DNA from: Paraburkholderia sediminicola
GTDB lineage: Bacteria; Pseudomonadota; Gammaproteobacteria; Burkholderiales; Burkholderiaceae
NCBI RefSeq assembly: GCF_902859805.1
Contig: NZ_CADIKC010000001.1
Location: forward strand, 930,001-994,000
DNA length: 64,000 nt
Direction: 5' to 3'
Numbering within the stretch: the stretch's first letter is position 1; each line of letters opens with the position of its first letter. Below are positions 7,605 through 17,105 of this stretch, one piece after another. The translations under genes were made by a program, and so were the position numbers. Under the pieces are notes generated by a model that had not been told where the DNA came from, did no database searches, and saw only the letters and a list, made by a program, of their open reading frames with translations.

Positions 7605-8498
7605 TCACAACTCCCGCGCTGCGTCACGCAGAATTTCCTGAGCGCGTTGCGCGATCGGAGATAGATAGCCCGCCCTTCGTATCAGTCCAACCTGACGCTG
7701 CAGGCCGTCGAACTGAATCGGACGCACGGCAATGTCGACCGGTAGCGGGCCAGGGTCGAAGCTGCGCGCGTTGATAAAGCTGACCAGCTGCGTAGTGGAT
7801 ACGATAAGAATCAACGCGGCCAGACTATTGGCCTCGGCCACAACGCGCATAGGCAGGTGGCCCTGTTTTGCAAACGCCTGCTCAATTTGCACACGCGCAA
7901 ATTCCTGTCGGCTGGACGCGGCCCATTCGCAGTCCACCAGATCGTCTACCGTGACCGATTTCCGTTTGGCCAGAGGGTGCGCGGTGCTAACCATCAAGCT
8001 GTAGTGATCGTCATACAGCACCTCCTTGACCATCGATGCGTCCAATGTCTCGGGCAATGGGCAGACAGCCAGTTCCACTTCACGCTTGTCGATAGCGTCC
8101 AATAGCGTGTCGCTAAACGCTGTCGTCACACTGACGCGCGCGGCGGGCCGCTCCACCAGCAGTGTTGGGAACAGCGAGCGCAGCGCGAAACTCGTGGTGG
8201 CCGGCGTCGCGCCGATGCGCAGCAGTCCCGCGTGTCCGCCACCGATATCGCGCGCTTCCTGCACCGCGCTATCGAGCTGCATGGATACGCCCAATACCCG
8301 TGTGTGGAATATCTTGCCCGCCTCGGTCAATACCGAGCCGCGCGCGGTGCGCTCGACCAGCGTTACGCCCACCTTGCGCTCCAGCCGCTGTATGGCCTTG
8401 GTCACGGCAGGCTGAGAAATACCCAGCTGTTCGGCGGCGCGTGCCAGCGTCCCGGTACTCGCGATGGTCAGGAAGTACGTGAGGTCGCCATCAATCAT
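7605..8498 (-). CDS. LysR family transcriptional regulator
   Basis: A 297-residue LTTR. The N-terminal winged helix-turn-helix is clear (MIDGDLTYFLTIASTGTLARAAEQLGISQPAVTKAIQRLE, residues 1-40), followed by the linker helix and a two-lobed co-inducer domain (about 90-297). AGGGAATGGC precedes the ATG at 8498. It is divergent from the HD-domain gene at 8601 with a 102-base AT-rich spacer, so that gene is its most likely target. Confidence 0.92.
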   Translation of the reverse strand: MIDGDLTYFLTIASTGTLARAAEQLGISQPAVTKAIQRLERKVGVTLVERTARGSVLTEAGKIFHTRVLGVSMQLDSAVQEARDIGGGHAGLLRIGATPATTSFALRSLFPTLLVERPAARVSVTTAFSDTLLDAIDKREVELAVCPLPETLDASMVKEVLYDDHYSLMVSTAHPLAKRKSVTVDDLVDCEWAASSRQEFARVQIEQAFAKQGHLPMRVVAEANSLAALILIVSTTQLVSFINARSFDPGPLPVDIAVRPIQFDGLQRQVGLIRRAGYLSPIAQRAQEILRDAAREL

Positions 8499-8600
8499 GC
8501 CATTCCCTGGAGTTATGGATGTTGGCTTTTCAGTTATTGGATTTTATATCTCACTCGCTCAAATAATGAAGCTCCAATCACACAGAGAAGGAGTAGTTCC

Positions 8601-9197
8601 ATGGGACACAATGAACAGTGCGCCGCATTCCGCCATATGCGCGAGGGTACCGAGCAGGATTGGGCGATCATCGGCAGTGAGGTTGGGCCGTTCGCCAAAG
8701 GACTACCTGGGCGCCTGCTGGACCACCTGCGTTTGCTGAATGGCGACTTTGGCGGCTTTCCTGTCGATCGCCTGACGCACAGCTTGCAGACTGCCACGCT
8801 GGCACATCGCGACAACCAGGACGAGGAATACGTGGTCTGCGCGCTGCTGCACGACATTGGCGATACGCTGGGAAGTTACAACCATGCCGACGTTGCAGCC
8901 GTGCTGCTTGAACCGTTCGTCAGCGCGGAAAATCACTGGATGATCAAGCACCATGGGATCTTCCAGGGGTATTACTTCTTTCACCACATGGGCATGGACC
9001 GCAATCTGCGCGATCAGTACCGCGACGTGCCGGAGTTGTTCAAACGTACCGCGCATTTCTGCGAGAAATATGACGCGGCGGCCTTCGATCCGGATGCGGA
9101 AACACTGCCGCTAGCGTTCTTCGAACCGATGGTGCGGCGAGTGTTTGCCGAGCCGAAGCGAACCTTGTACAAAGCCGCATTCGAGAAAATCGGCTAA
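8601..9197 (+). CDS. HD-domain protein, PhnZ/MIOX-like oxygenase or phosphohydrolase
   Basis: A 198-residue single-domain HD protein. Visible metal ligands are H60 (THSLQTATLAHR), H84-D85 (ALLHDIGDTLG), H95 (NHADVAA), H117/H118 (IKHHGIFQGYYF) and a late Asp in KYDAAAFDPDAE. Length and the HSLQTATLA pattern resemble PhnZ, the mixed-valent di-iron oxygenase that cleaves hydroxyphosphonates, more than nucleotide phosphohydrolases. No phosphonate gene is nearby, so the substrate is open. AGAAGGAG 9 bases upstream fixes the start at 8601; the long in-frame extension upstream runs antisense to lysR and is not coding. It converges on the maleate-isomerase gene. Confidence 0.8.
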   Translation: MGHNEQCAAFRHMREGTEQDWAIIGSEVGPFAKGLPGRLLDHLRLLNGDFGGFPVDRLTHSLQTATLAHRDNQDEEYVVCALLHDIGDTLGSYNHADVAAVLLEPFVSAENHWMIKHHGIFQGYYFFHHMGMDRNLRDQYRDVPELFKRTAHFCEKYDAAAFDPDAETLPLAFFEPMVRRVFAEPKRTLYKAAFEKIG

Positions 9198-9214
9198 GTG
9201 TCTGCAACAGCCGA

Positions 9215-9964
9215 TCACCCCCCCGACAGCAACGCCCCCGCCCCAGGCACGATCGGCTCGAGCTCAAGATGATCTAGCATGCGCCGAACGGTGCATACGG
9301 CAGTCGAGACAGTACGGATTCCCAGTATGTCTTCAATGCGCTGAATCGCCGGCAATGAAGGCATCTGGACGCAAGCGGACGCCACCACTACGTCCGCGCC
9401 TTCCGTGTTCAGGCCGCGCACGTCGTCAACTAATTGCATCGGGTCGCGCAGACCGACTTCAAGGTTGTCGGGAATCTCAAAGCAGAGGGAATCGATGACC
9501 TCAATGCCTTCGTTCTCGATATAAGCGACAACAAGGTCAGTCAAGGGCCGCATGTACGGCGCCATCAGCGAAATCCGGCGAGCGCCCATGATCTTCAGAC
9601 CTTCTACCAACGCGCCCGCGGAGGTCATGACGGGCGCAAGGCAATGATTGGCCCGCGCAACTTCCAGCAGTTCGCGTTCGGTTTGCCGATGATATCCAGG
9701 CCCCATCGCCATGATCGCGACCAGGCACGCCGTACTCATGACATCGACACGAGCGTCGGCGAGTTCCGCCGCACAGCGCAGGCCTTCTTTGTTCATTGCA
9801 ACCAATTCTTCTTTCGTGACCTTATGCATTCTCATCCGGCTCGAATGGAACGTGAACCGTTCGGGACGGATCGCTTCACGGGCACGCAACATGGCGGGAA
9901 TTTCAGTTTCCATGGTCGTATTCGAGCTTGGAACGATCTGTCCAATACGAAAACTTTGAGGCAT
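9215..9964 (-). CDS. Maleate cis-trans isomerase family protein
   Basis: A 249-residue member of the Asp/Glu racemase superfamily, closest to maleate isomerase (maleate to fumarate). The N-terminal VPSSNTTMETEIP is the substrate-carboxylate loop of this family. The two catalytic cysteines are visible in STACLVA (about residue 80) and ASACVQMPSL (about 196). GGAGAG directly upstream supports the ATG at 9964; an upstream in-frame TTG overlaps that site. It follows the MFS gene by 45 bases in one operon. Arylmalonate decarboxylase is less likely because both isomerase cysteines and the SNTTME loop are present. Confidence 0.87.
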   Translation of the reverse strand: MPQSFRIGQIVPSSNTTMETEIPAMLRAREAIRPERFTFHSSRMRMHKVTKEELVAMNKEGLRCAAELADARVDVMSTACLVAIMAMGPGYHRQTERELLEVARANHCLAPVMTSAGALVEGLKIMGARRISLMAPYMRPLTDLVVAYIENEGIEVIDSLCFEIPDNLEVGLRDPMQLVDDVRGLNTEGADVVVASACVQMPSLPAIQRIEDILGIRTVSTAVCTVRRMLDHLELEPIVPGAGALLSGG

Positions 9965-10009
9965 TTTTCTCTCCAAAATAGAATTAGGTATCCAGATTTC
10001 TGAACTGAC

Positions 10010-11380
10010 TCAGTCCGGCATGCCTGTGCCACGCGTTTCCGGCAAAAACCACGGAACCACGATACCGAGCAGATACACCGAGCCGAGTGCCAACGCGGCT
10101 TGAGACACACCACCAAACGATTTGATCATGCTGCCCGCGATGATCGGGAACACCCACGCGATCAGACGCGCCGCATTGAATACGAAGCTAATCGCGGTGG
10201 AACGCACGCTGGAACCAAAGAGTTCGCATGGGTAGATCGCCATCCAGACATAGGCACAGCCCAGCGTGAAGAAACCATTGATCGGCGCCACGACCATCAT
10301 CGCTTCGACGCTCGTCGTCAGCTTGTACGTGACGATCGTTGTGAGCAGCGCGCCGACGAAAGTGAGTGACAGGAACGCTCGCCGGCCGATTGCATCCACC
10401 ACAAAGCCTGCGACCATGTAGGCCACAATCGCGCCGATGGTGTAGACAATCGATACCTTCGAGCCCCACGACAAGGCATCGGGAATGCCTTCGGCTTTAG
10501 CAAGCGCCACGGTAAACGTCGGCAGCCAACTGGAAATGGCCCACCAGCCGACAGTCGTGACAATCGACAGCACGAGCAGAAGCAGCGTGCGTCGCAACGC
10601 TTCAGGTTCGCTGAACAGTTGCGTGAGCGTGAACGGACGCTTGTCGGATGCAGGCGCATCACCCGCAACCGGCCGCGTGCTCGTTGTGCTCGTTGTGCTC
10701 GTCGCGCTCCAGCGTTTTTCGCGCACCGCGCGTTGCCATTTCTCCGACTCGTTGACCCCGCGGCGGATGTACAGCACGAATAGCGCCGGCACTGCGCCAA
10801 GCACGAACATCAACCGCCAGGTTTCGGCGCCGAGTGGATGCGCCGACGAAAGCGCGTACCACACAACCGCCGCGATCAACGTGCCCCAGCCGAAACCCGA
10901 CTGCAGGAAACCCGCTCCTTTCGCGCGCGCCCGCTCGGGCCAGGTTTCCGACAGCAACGCGACGCCTGTGCTCCATTCGCTGCCCATCGCGAGGCCAGTC
11001 AGGAAACGCAGCCCGCACAATACCCAGAAGGTTTGCGAGAACGCGGTCAAACCCGAAAACACCGCATAGAGGAAGACGGACCAGAGCATCATCCGCTTGC
11101 GTCCGACATAGTCCGCGAGAATCCCGCCGATCAGACCGCCCGCCCCCCAGCCAAGCAACGTAATACCGATGACCAGACCCGCGTATGTCGTGGGAGACGC
11201 GGCTTGTGCCGGCGAGAGCACCGAATGCAGCATCGGCCCAAGCACAACAACGAGTGCCAGCGCCTCATAGCCGTCGAAGATCCAACCGAGAAAGCTGGCC
11301 TTCAGCACACGCCAGTGCATTGCCGTGAGCCCCTCGTACCAACGCGTTCGAGCGCTCAAGGCAAGGTGTTTGTGTTCCAT
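10010..11380 (-). CDS. MFS transporter, aromatic/organic acid:H+ symporter type
   Basis: A 456-residue inner-membrane carrier with 12 predicted TM segments and a central loop at about 220-250 that contains a low-complexity SATSTTSTTSTRP run. The A-motif-like GGILADYVGRKRMM follows TM2, and the N-terminal FLGWIFDGYEALAL has the Asp of the AAHS/SHS-type sugar- and acid-porters. AAGGAG precedes the ATG. It is the first gene of an operon with the maleate isomerase, so maleate or a related dicarboxylate is the inferred substrate. Confidence 0.9.
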   Translation of the reverse strand: MEHKHLALSARTRWYEGLTAMHWRVLKASFLGWIFDGYEALALVVVLGPMLHSVLSPAQAASPTTYAGLVIGITLLGWGAGGLIGGILADYVGRKRMMLWSVFLYAVFSGLTAFSQTFWVLCGLRFLTGLAMGSEWSTGVALLSETWPERARAKGAGFLQSGFGWGTLIAAVVWYALSSAHPLGAETWRLMFVLGAVPALFVLYIRRGVNESEKWQRAVREKRWSATSTTSTTSTRPVAGDAPASDKRPFTLTQLFSEPEALRRTLLLLVLSIVTTVGWWAISSWLPTFTVALAKAEGIPDALSWGSKVSIVYTIGAIVAYMVAGFVVDAIGRRAFLSLTFVGALLTTIVTYKLTTSVEAMMVVAPINGFFTLGCAYVWMAIYPCELFGSSVRSTAISFVFNAARLIAWVFPIIAGSMIKSFGGVSQAALALGSVYLLGIVVPWFLPETRGTGMPD

Positions 11381-11674
11381 CTTTCGTCTCCTTCATGTTT
11401 TCAACCGACTATTCCTGCGTGCCGGCCGTCCGCCGGCTTGTGCTTCCTAAAGGGCTAATGGGCCGGCGTCCAGGACAAGCGCGCCGCCTCGACATAGAAT
11501 CGCGAAGCACAGTGCCCGGTCTCGCGCCTCGACCGATCGTCCTGCGAGGATTGAGCCCTATGGAACATAGGATGCCGGTCACGAGGCGGATTGAAAACTT
11601 CTCAATGTTCAGCAGAGGCATCGCCAACCGCGATGGGTGCGAGGCGCCCGGATAGCCAACCCGAAGGAGTAAGG

Positions 11675-12601
11675 ATGCGTGTTTCAACAGATCGGCCGTT
11701 GCGCCTCGACATGGAGTCCCTGCGCATTTTTGTGGCGGTCATCGAGGAAGGCAGCATTGCCGCGGCGGCAGCCCGCACGCATATCGTGGCGTCGGCGGTC
11801 AGTAAGCGCGTATCGGATCTCGAAGAGGACGCCGGCACGCCGCTGTTGTATCGGCACAGCCGCGGTGTGCAACCCACGCCGGCTGGCGAGGCGCTCTATC
11901 ATCACGCGAAGCGGCTGAGCGAGCACTTGCAGCAAATTTCGGACGAATTGTCTGAGTATTCCGCGGGGTTGAGGGGCCATACCCGGATTTATGTGAACTT
12001 TACGGCCATGGTTCAGTATCTGCCGGGTGTGCTGCGCACCTTCCTGCGCACCAATCCGAAGGTGCGGATCGATATGGCCGAGAAGTCGAGCGATGAAGTC
12101 GTGCAGGCAATCGCAAGCGGCGTCGCCGATCTCGGCATCTGCGCGGCTACCAGGGATGCGCTCGGCGATCTGCAGTGGCGTCCATACAGCGTCGACAAGC
12201 TGGTCGTGATCGTGCCGTCGGATCATCGGCTCGCCGAGCGCGCGAGCGTGACCTTCGCAGAAGTTCTCGAGGACGACTTCGTCAGCATGCCGTACGGCAC
12301 GTCCATTTCCAAGTTGTGTCGCGCCGCCGCTGAGCGTGCCGGCATGCGGCTTCGCGTGCGTATCGAGGTGACCAGCTTCGAGGGCGTGCGCAACATGGTC
12401 AGCGCGGGTCTCGGCATTGGCGTGCTCCCCAAAGGAAGCGTGACGCCTTATATGCAGTCGGTGCCATTTCGCGTTGTTGAGCTTGATGAACCGTGGTCGC
12501 AGCGGCCGCTGGTGATCATCGCCCGCAACTTTGAGACGCTGCCGCTGCCTGCCCGCATGCTGGTCGACCACCTCGACAAGCACCGGGGCAACGAGTCATG
12601 A
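11675..12601 (+). CDS. LysR family transcriptional regulator
   Basis: A 308-residue LTTR with the HTH at residues about 10-65 (LDMESLRIFVAVIEEGSIAAAAARTHIVASAVSKRVSDLE) and a co-inducer domain of two lobes. AAGGAGTAAGG immediately before ATG 11675 sets the start; the in-frame extension to 11591 has no support. It is divergent from the MFS/maleate-isomerase operon (294-base spacer) and upstream of the D-2-hydroxyacid dehydrogenase, so it probably regulates both. Confidence 0.92.
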   Translation: MRVSTDRPLRLDMESLRIFVAVIEEGSIAAAAARTHIVASAVSKRVSDLEEDAGTPLLYRHSRGVQPTPAGEALYHHAKRLSEHLQQISDELSEYSAGLRGHTRIYVNFTAMVQYLPGVLRTFLRTNPKVRIDMAEKSSDEVVQAIASGVADLGICAATRDALGDLQWRPYSVDKLVVIVPSDHRLAERASVTFAEVLEDDFVSMPYGTSISKLCRAAAERAGMRLRVRIEVTSFEGVRNMVSAGLGIGVLPKGSVTPYMQSVPFRVVELDEPWSQRPLVIIARNFETLPLPARMLVDHLDKHRGNES

Positions 12602-12625
12602 AGATTGTCACAGGTCGATAGTGAG

Positions 12626-12644
12626 CCATCGCGGCTCGCGATGG
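12626..12644 (+). terminator. Hairpin after lysR
   Basis: CCATCGCG (12626-12633) and CGCGATGG (12637-12644) form a perfect 8-bp stem with a 3-nt loop, 25 bases after the lysR stop. There is no T-run. It may end lysR transcription before the dehydrogenase gene. Confidence 0.4.
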
Positions 12645-12733
12645 GTGGCGTCGTTACTTATTGATTTACGTGACGAGCCGGGATTCTTAGCATTCGGTTA
12701 GCAACAACGTCTACAACTCATGGAGCGCGCAAC

Positions 12734-13693
12734 ATGAACCCCAAACTCCCGATCAAGGTCGCCGTCCTCGACGACTATCAGAACGTCGCGCTGAGCGTGG
12801 CCGACTGGTCGCCGCTTAAGGACCTGGCAGACGTGACGGTGTTCAACGATCACGTCGCCGATATCGGGAGCCTAATTCAACGCTTGCAACCATTCGACGT
12901 CGTATGCGTCATGCGAGAACGCACACCACTGTCCCGCGTGGTTATTGAAAGCCTGCCGAACCTGAAACTGATTGCTTCGACCGGCGCGGGGAATGTGTCG
13001 ATCGATCAGGAGGCGGCTGCGGAGCGCGGCATCGAAATTCGTCATACGGGCTATTCGTCCACGCCGACGATCGAGATGACGTGGGCGCTGATTCTCGCGA
13101 TGGCCCGCAATATTCCGCTCGAGACTCAATCAGTGCGTGAGGGAGGCTGGCAGCTTTCGCTTGGCGAACAACTCGCGGGCAAGACACTCGGATTGCTTGG
13201 CCTTGGCCATATCGGCTCGGCTGTGGGCATCATCGGCCGGGCATTCAGAATGAACGTCATCGCGTGGAGTGAGAACCTTACCGAGGAGCGCGCTGCGGAA
13301 AAAGGCGTGCAGCGAGTCAGCAAAGACGCGCTGTTCTCCACTTCCGATTTCCTGTCGATTCACTTGCGGTTTAGCGAGCGAACCCGAGCTTTGGTCGGCG
13401 CGACAGAACTCGCGCAGATGAAACCTACCAGCCGGCTCATCAATACGTCGCGAGGAGCGATCGTCGACAATGCCGCCCTGCTTCGGGCACTCACCACCGG
13501 TCAGATTGCGGGCGCCGCGCTGGACGTGTACGACGTCGAGCCGCTCGAGAATCCGCACCCGCTGCGCGAATTGCCTAACGTGCTCGCGACACCTCATATC
13601 GGCTATGTCTCGAAGGAGTTGTATCGCACCTTCTATGGCGATACGGTGCAGAACATCGTTAAGTGGCTTGATGAAACCGGACGTTCTGCGTAA
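12734..13693 (+). CDS. D-2-hydroxyacid dehydrogenase family protein
   Basis: A 319-residue NAD(P)-dependent oxidoreductase. The Rossmann motif is GLLGLGHIGSAVG (about 153-165), the catalytic Arg lies in NTSRGAIVDNAAL (about 238), the Glu in DVYDVEPLENPHPL (about 267) and the His in ATPHIGYVSKELY (about 288). These proteins interconvert 2-oxo acids and D-2-hydroxy acids. The gene stands alone downstream of lysR and converges on the ABC transporter gene with a 9-base gap. In a maleate-linked cluster D-malate or a relative is a reasonable but unproven substrate. Confidence 0.9.
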   Translation: MNPKLPIKVAVLDDYQNVALSVADWSPLKDLADVTVFNDHVADIGSLIQRLQPFDVVCVMRERTPLSRVVIESLPNLKLIASTGAGNVSIDQEAAAERGIEIRHTGYSSTPTIEMTWALILAMARNIPLETQSVREGGWQLSLGEQLAGKTLGLLGLGHIGSAVGIIGRAFRMNVIAWSENLTEERAAEKGVQRVSKDALFSTSDFLSIHLRFSERTRALVGATELAQMKPTSRLINTSRGAIVDNAALLRALTTGQIAGAALDVYDVEPLENPHPLRELPNVLATPHIGYVSKELYRTFYGDTVQNIVKWLDETGRSA

Positions 13694-13702
13694 GGGTAGC
13701 GC

Positions 13703-15472
13703 TCAGGGCGGCCGTGTATCTGCCACGGCGTGCTCATGCTCGTCCGCGCGCGCAATATCGAGCGTGCCTTGGTGGAATGCCGCAAGCGACTCACGGTGCG
13801 TGACACTAACAATCGCCGCGTTCGGCAATCGCTCGGTCAACAGGCGATACAGATAGGCCTCACTCGCGGTATCGAGCGCACTCGTTGCTTCGTCGAGAAA
13901 CACATAGTCAGGCTTGTGCATCAGCACACGTGCGACTGCTAGCCGCTGTTGCTCACCGGGAGAAAGAATGCGCCACCAATGGTGGGATTCGTGCAATCGG
14001 TCGACGTAGCCCTCAAGCCGGCACAGACGCAGCGCCTCGTAACATTCCTCATCGCTGAAGTGGGTAGCCGCTGTGGGATAAGCGAGCCCGGTCTTCAAGC
14101 TGCCAACCGGCAGGTAACTCTGCTGCGGGACGAACATCATGCGCGCGTTCACAGGCGCATCGATCGAACCGTTTCCAAACGGCCAGAGACCCGCCAACGC
14201 GCGCAACAGCGTGCTCTTGCCCGCGCCGGAAGGCCCACGCACGAGCCAGCGCGAACCGGGCTTGACGGCAATGTCGCGCACGCTCGCGAGCGTTTCGCCG
14301 TTAGGCAGCGCGAGCGTCAGGTTATGCGTGGCGAGCTGGTTCTCGTCGACGTAATGCAGATTGATGCCGCCATGCTCGGTGGCGGGCGACACAGACTCCT
14401 TCAGATGAGGTAGCTGCATGACGCGCTTGAATTCGCGCAGACGGTTAACGGTTGCGCGCCATTGGACGAGCGTGTCGTAATTGTTGATGAACCACGAAAG
14501 CGAATCGCTAACTGAACTGAATGCGTCGCCGATTTGCATCAGTGTCCCGAAACTCATCAAACCTGCGAAGTAACGCGGCGACGCCACGACGATCGGAAAT
14601 ATCTCGGCGATCTGAGCGTAGAAATTGAGCACGAAGCTATAGCGCCGCGTGTACTTCATCACGCGCCACCAGTTCTCACGGATCCGGCCGAACAGGTCAT
14701 GGGCGGTCGACTCCTCGACACGCATGCCGTCATAGAACGCAATCTGCTCCGCGTTTTCGCGCAGACGGATCAGCCCAAACCGGAAATCCGCTTCGACGCG
14801 CTGCAACTGGTAATTGATCGACACCAACGGATGACCGACCTTGTTGGTCAGAAGTGAGCCGACAATCGCATAGACGATGGCCGCCCACAGCATATAGCCC
14901 GGAATCTGGACGGGGGTGCCGCCAATCTCGATTGCCAGCACGCCCGCCGTGCTCCATAGAACGGTCGAGAACCAGACGAGTGTTTCGAGCGTCGAGAGCA
15001 GATCGAGTGTGAGCGAAAGTGTGGTGTTGGCGAATGACGCGAGGTCGACAGCGACCCGCTGGTCAGGGTTGTCGGCGAGACGGTCGCGCTCGATGCGATA
15101 GAAGGTGCCGTCGCCCAGCCATTCCTGCAGATAGCGTGTGGTCAGCCACTGGCGCCATCGGAAGCCAAGCATCTGGCGTAGATAGCGGTTATAGACGGAG
15201 ATCCCGACGAACGCGAACGCAAGCGCGCTGAAAAGCAGCATCAGCTGCGGGAATTCATGGACTTTTCTGCCTTCCAGTGCGTTGTAGAAATCACGATTCC
15301 ACGTATTCAGGCGGGCATTGATGCCGACCAGAACCAGGTCCATGACGATGATCGTGATCAGCAGACCCCACGCGGTCTTGCGCTCCTCAGAGACCCAGTA
15401 CGGTCTGATGAGGCTCCAGGCTGAGACACGGTCCGCTTGCCCGGACGCGGGGCCGGAAGATTGGTCGCTCAT
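13703..15472 (-). CDS. SbmA/BacA-like ABC transporter with fused permease and ATPase
   Basis: A 589-residue half-transporter of the ABC_membrane_2 (YddA/BacA/Rv1819c) type. The N-terminal TM domain (about 1-340) includes FYNALEGRKVHEF and the conserved ENAEQIAFYDG. The ATPase domain (about 370-575) has Walker A GPSGAGKSTLLRAL, signature LSPGEQQRLAVARVL and Walker B YVFLDEATSALD. Relatives move peptides, long-chain acyl compounds or cobalamin across the inner membrane. AAGGGGC precedes the ATG. It is a single-gene unit with no substrate clue from its neighbours. Confidence 0.92.
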   Translation of the reverse strand: MSDQSSGPASGQADRVSAWSLIRPYWVSEERKTAWGLLITIIVMDLVLVGINARLNTWNRDFYNALEGRKVHEFPQLMLLFSALAFAFVGISVYNRYLRQMLGFRWRQWLTTRYLQEWLGDGTFYRIERDRLADNPDQRVAVDLASFANTTLSLTLDLLSTLETLVWFSTVLWSTAGVLAIEIGGTPVQIPGYMLWAAIVYAIVGSLLTNKVGHPLVSINYQLQRVEADFRFGLIRLRENAEQIAFYDGMRVEESTAHDLFGRIRENWWRVMKYTRRYSFVLNFYAQIAEIFPIVVASPRYFAGLMSFGTLMQIGDAFSSVSDSLSWFINNYDTLVQWRATVNRLREFKRVMQLPHLKESVSPATEHGGINLHYVDENQLATHNLTLALPNGETLASVRDIAVKPGSRWLVRGPSGAGKSTLLRALAGLWPFGNGSIDAPVNARMMFVPQQSYLPVGSLKTGLAYPTAATHFSDEECYEALRLCRLEGYVDRLHESHHWWRILSPGEQQRLAVARVLMHKPDYVFLDEATSALDTASEAYLYRLLTERLPNAAIVSVTHRESLAAFHQGTLDIARADEHEHAVADTRPP

Positions 15473-15532
15473 GAACGCCCCTTAACGCGCCGTGAATGCG
15501 GATCGAGTGCACCTGACGAACTGTGTGACGCA

Positions 15533-17089
15533 TCATGACGGTTGACCCGCTCCAGAACCTCCGGGTGCTGTTGCCGGCGCAGTCAGGTCTTCGTCTGAGT
15601 GCCGGAATGCCGTCCCCTTGCCACCCGGCAGCCCGCTTGATTCGACAACGTCAACCCTCAGACTTCCTTGATTGTTCCAATACGCCCAGGAGGCGTCGTT
15701 GGCAAAGCAATACAGGTAACCCGAGTAAGGAGCCTTGATCTCCATCTCTCGGCCGATTCTGAAGTAGAAGGGTTGAGGTGACACGCCTGCTTCGCTTGCC
15801 TCCCCTGGGTATGAGATTGCACCGCAGAGTTCGAACCAGTTCGCTCCCCTAACCCGCCTGGACCACTCGAACAGGCGTTGCCTCCAGTTACCTGGCGTGC
15901 CCTCTGCGCCCGATGCGATGTCTCCATTCAGCCATGTTTGGCCTTCAGGCACCTTGAACCGGTAGCTCACCCCCTCCTTCATGAAAATCCCGGTCCAGTT
16001 CCACAATGTGCTGGCGAAAACCCGCACCTGGACCCCGGCCGCAGGCTCTATGTTCGGTCGATAGGGAGCCTGAAAAATCGGCGGATTGGCCTGCCGTGCC
16101 AAGGCCAGATCCGATATCGATTCGGAGCATATTCGCGAATCCTTCGCCAGATAAGGAAAGGACCGGGGACGAAAACCGATCTTCCTGTAAAAGCCTGTGA
16201 GTGAGTTGTGAAGGACGCCATGTACCGCGGATGGCGACAACTGGCCTGCATCGGCTATCTGGTCCAACATCTTCGGTTCAAACACCGCACCGCATTGCGC
16301 AGCCTCGGCAATCATCCATTTGAGCGTGGCATCGGAAAGCCCGGTCTCCTTGTAACCGCCCCCAACGTCCGCGTGCACGCCAGGGAACCACACTTGCGTC
16401 ACGCGTGCCGGGTCGCAACCATCGGCGTCCGTCCACAGCGTTGGAAAGAAAGTGTTCCGCTGCTCATCAATGGCAAGAGCTTGTACCGCGCGTTCAACTT
16501 CCGGCGAAAGCCTCGTGTCATGAAATTCGAGGCGCTGTCTCCCTAAGCCGAATAAGTTCGCAATTTCAGGAATGCCGAGCGCGCCCACCGTCTCCCACAC
16601 GCCCAGAAAGCGAATGGGAGGCGGTTTGCCATTCTCGATGCAGAACCGTTCCTGCAGGCGGATGTGTTCCGGCATTTCTGGATCAAGCCGGTACAGGTTC
16701 CACGCCTGTTTGACTAGCGCCCAGCTTGCCTCGCCAGGAAGTCCACAACGGTGGAGCATGCCCACCAGGCTTCGCGCCGTGAACGCGCCACGCGAAAAGC
16801 CAATGACAAAGATTTCAGAGCCTTCCTCGTAGTGGTCGGACAGCCACTTGTACGCAGTTCGAATGTCTCGGGAGAGACCCAATCCCAGCGCACCGTCCAC
16901 GAGGCGACGAACCCGGCCTTCGTTAGCGCCAATGCCGACGTGGTAGTACCGAAGTTGCTCGACGCCATCCTCGCCGTGTTCACTCAGCGCGTTAAAAAAG
17001 CGAACGACATTGGTTGGAACGGGCACCCCCTGAAACTCGTCGCTATCCGAGTTCCATGTGCCGTCGCAGCAAACGAAAAGTCTCTTCAT
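15533..17089 (-). CDS. DUF2235 alpha/beta-hydrolase (Tle1-like)
   Basis: A 518-residue protein beginning MKRLFVCCDGTWN, the hallmark of DUF2235. The nucleophile elbow is GFSRGAF (about residue 97) and the downstream WFPGVHADVGGGY holds the conserved Asp/His pair. Relatives include Tle1 phospholipase effectors of type VI secretion. No vgrG, PAAR or immunity gene is adjacent, no signal peptide is present, and the C-terminal 150 residues are unassigned. It starts 16 bases after kup, so it may be read through from it. A housekeeping lipase/esterase role is equally possible. Confidence 0.88.
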   Translation of the reverse strand: MKRLFVCCDGTWNSDSDEFQGVPVPTNVVRFFNALSEHGEDGVEQLRYYHVGIGANEGRVRRLVDGALGLGLSRDIRTAYKWLSDHYEEGSEIFVIGFSRGAFTARSLVGMLHRCGLPGEASWALVKQAWNLYRLDPEMPEHIRLQERFCIENGKPPPIRFLGVWETVGALGIPEIANLFGLGRQRLEFHDTRLSPEVERAVQALAIDEQRNTFFPTLWTDADGCDPARVTQVWFPGVHADVGGGYKETGLSDATLKWMIAEAAQCGAVFEPKMLDQIADAGQLSPSAVHGVLHNSLTGFYRKIGFRPRSFPYLAKDSRICSESISDLALARQANPPIFQAPYRPNIEPAAGVQVRVFASTLWNWTGIFMKEGVSYRFKVPEGQTWLNGDIASGAEGTPGNWRQRLFEWSRRVRGANWFELCGAISYPGEASEAGVSPQPFYFRIGREMEIKAPYSGYLYCFANDASWAYWNNQGSLRVDVVESSGLPGGKGTAFRHSDEDLTAPATAPGGSGAGQPS

Positions 17090-17105
17090 GTTTGCAGGTT
17101 CTACC

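Noticed and set aside
15533..17089. A type VI secretion effector locus
   Set aside because: No VgrG, PAAR, Hcp or immunity gene lies within the window, so only the family-level call is kept.
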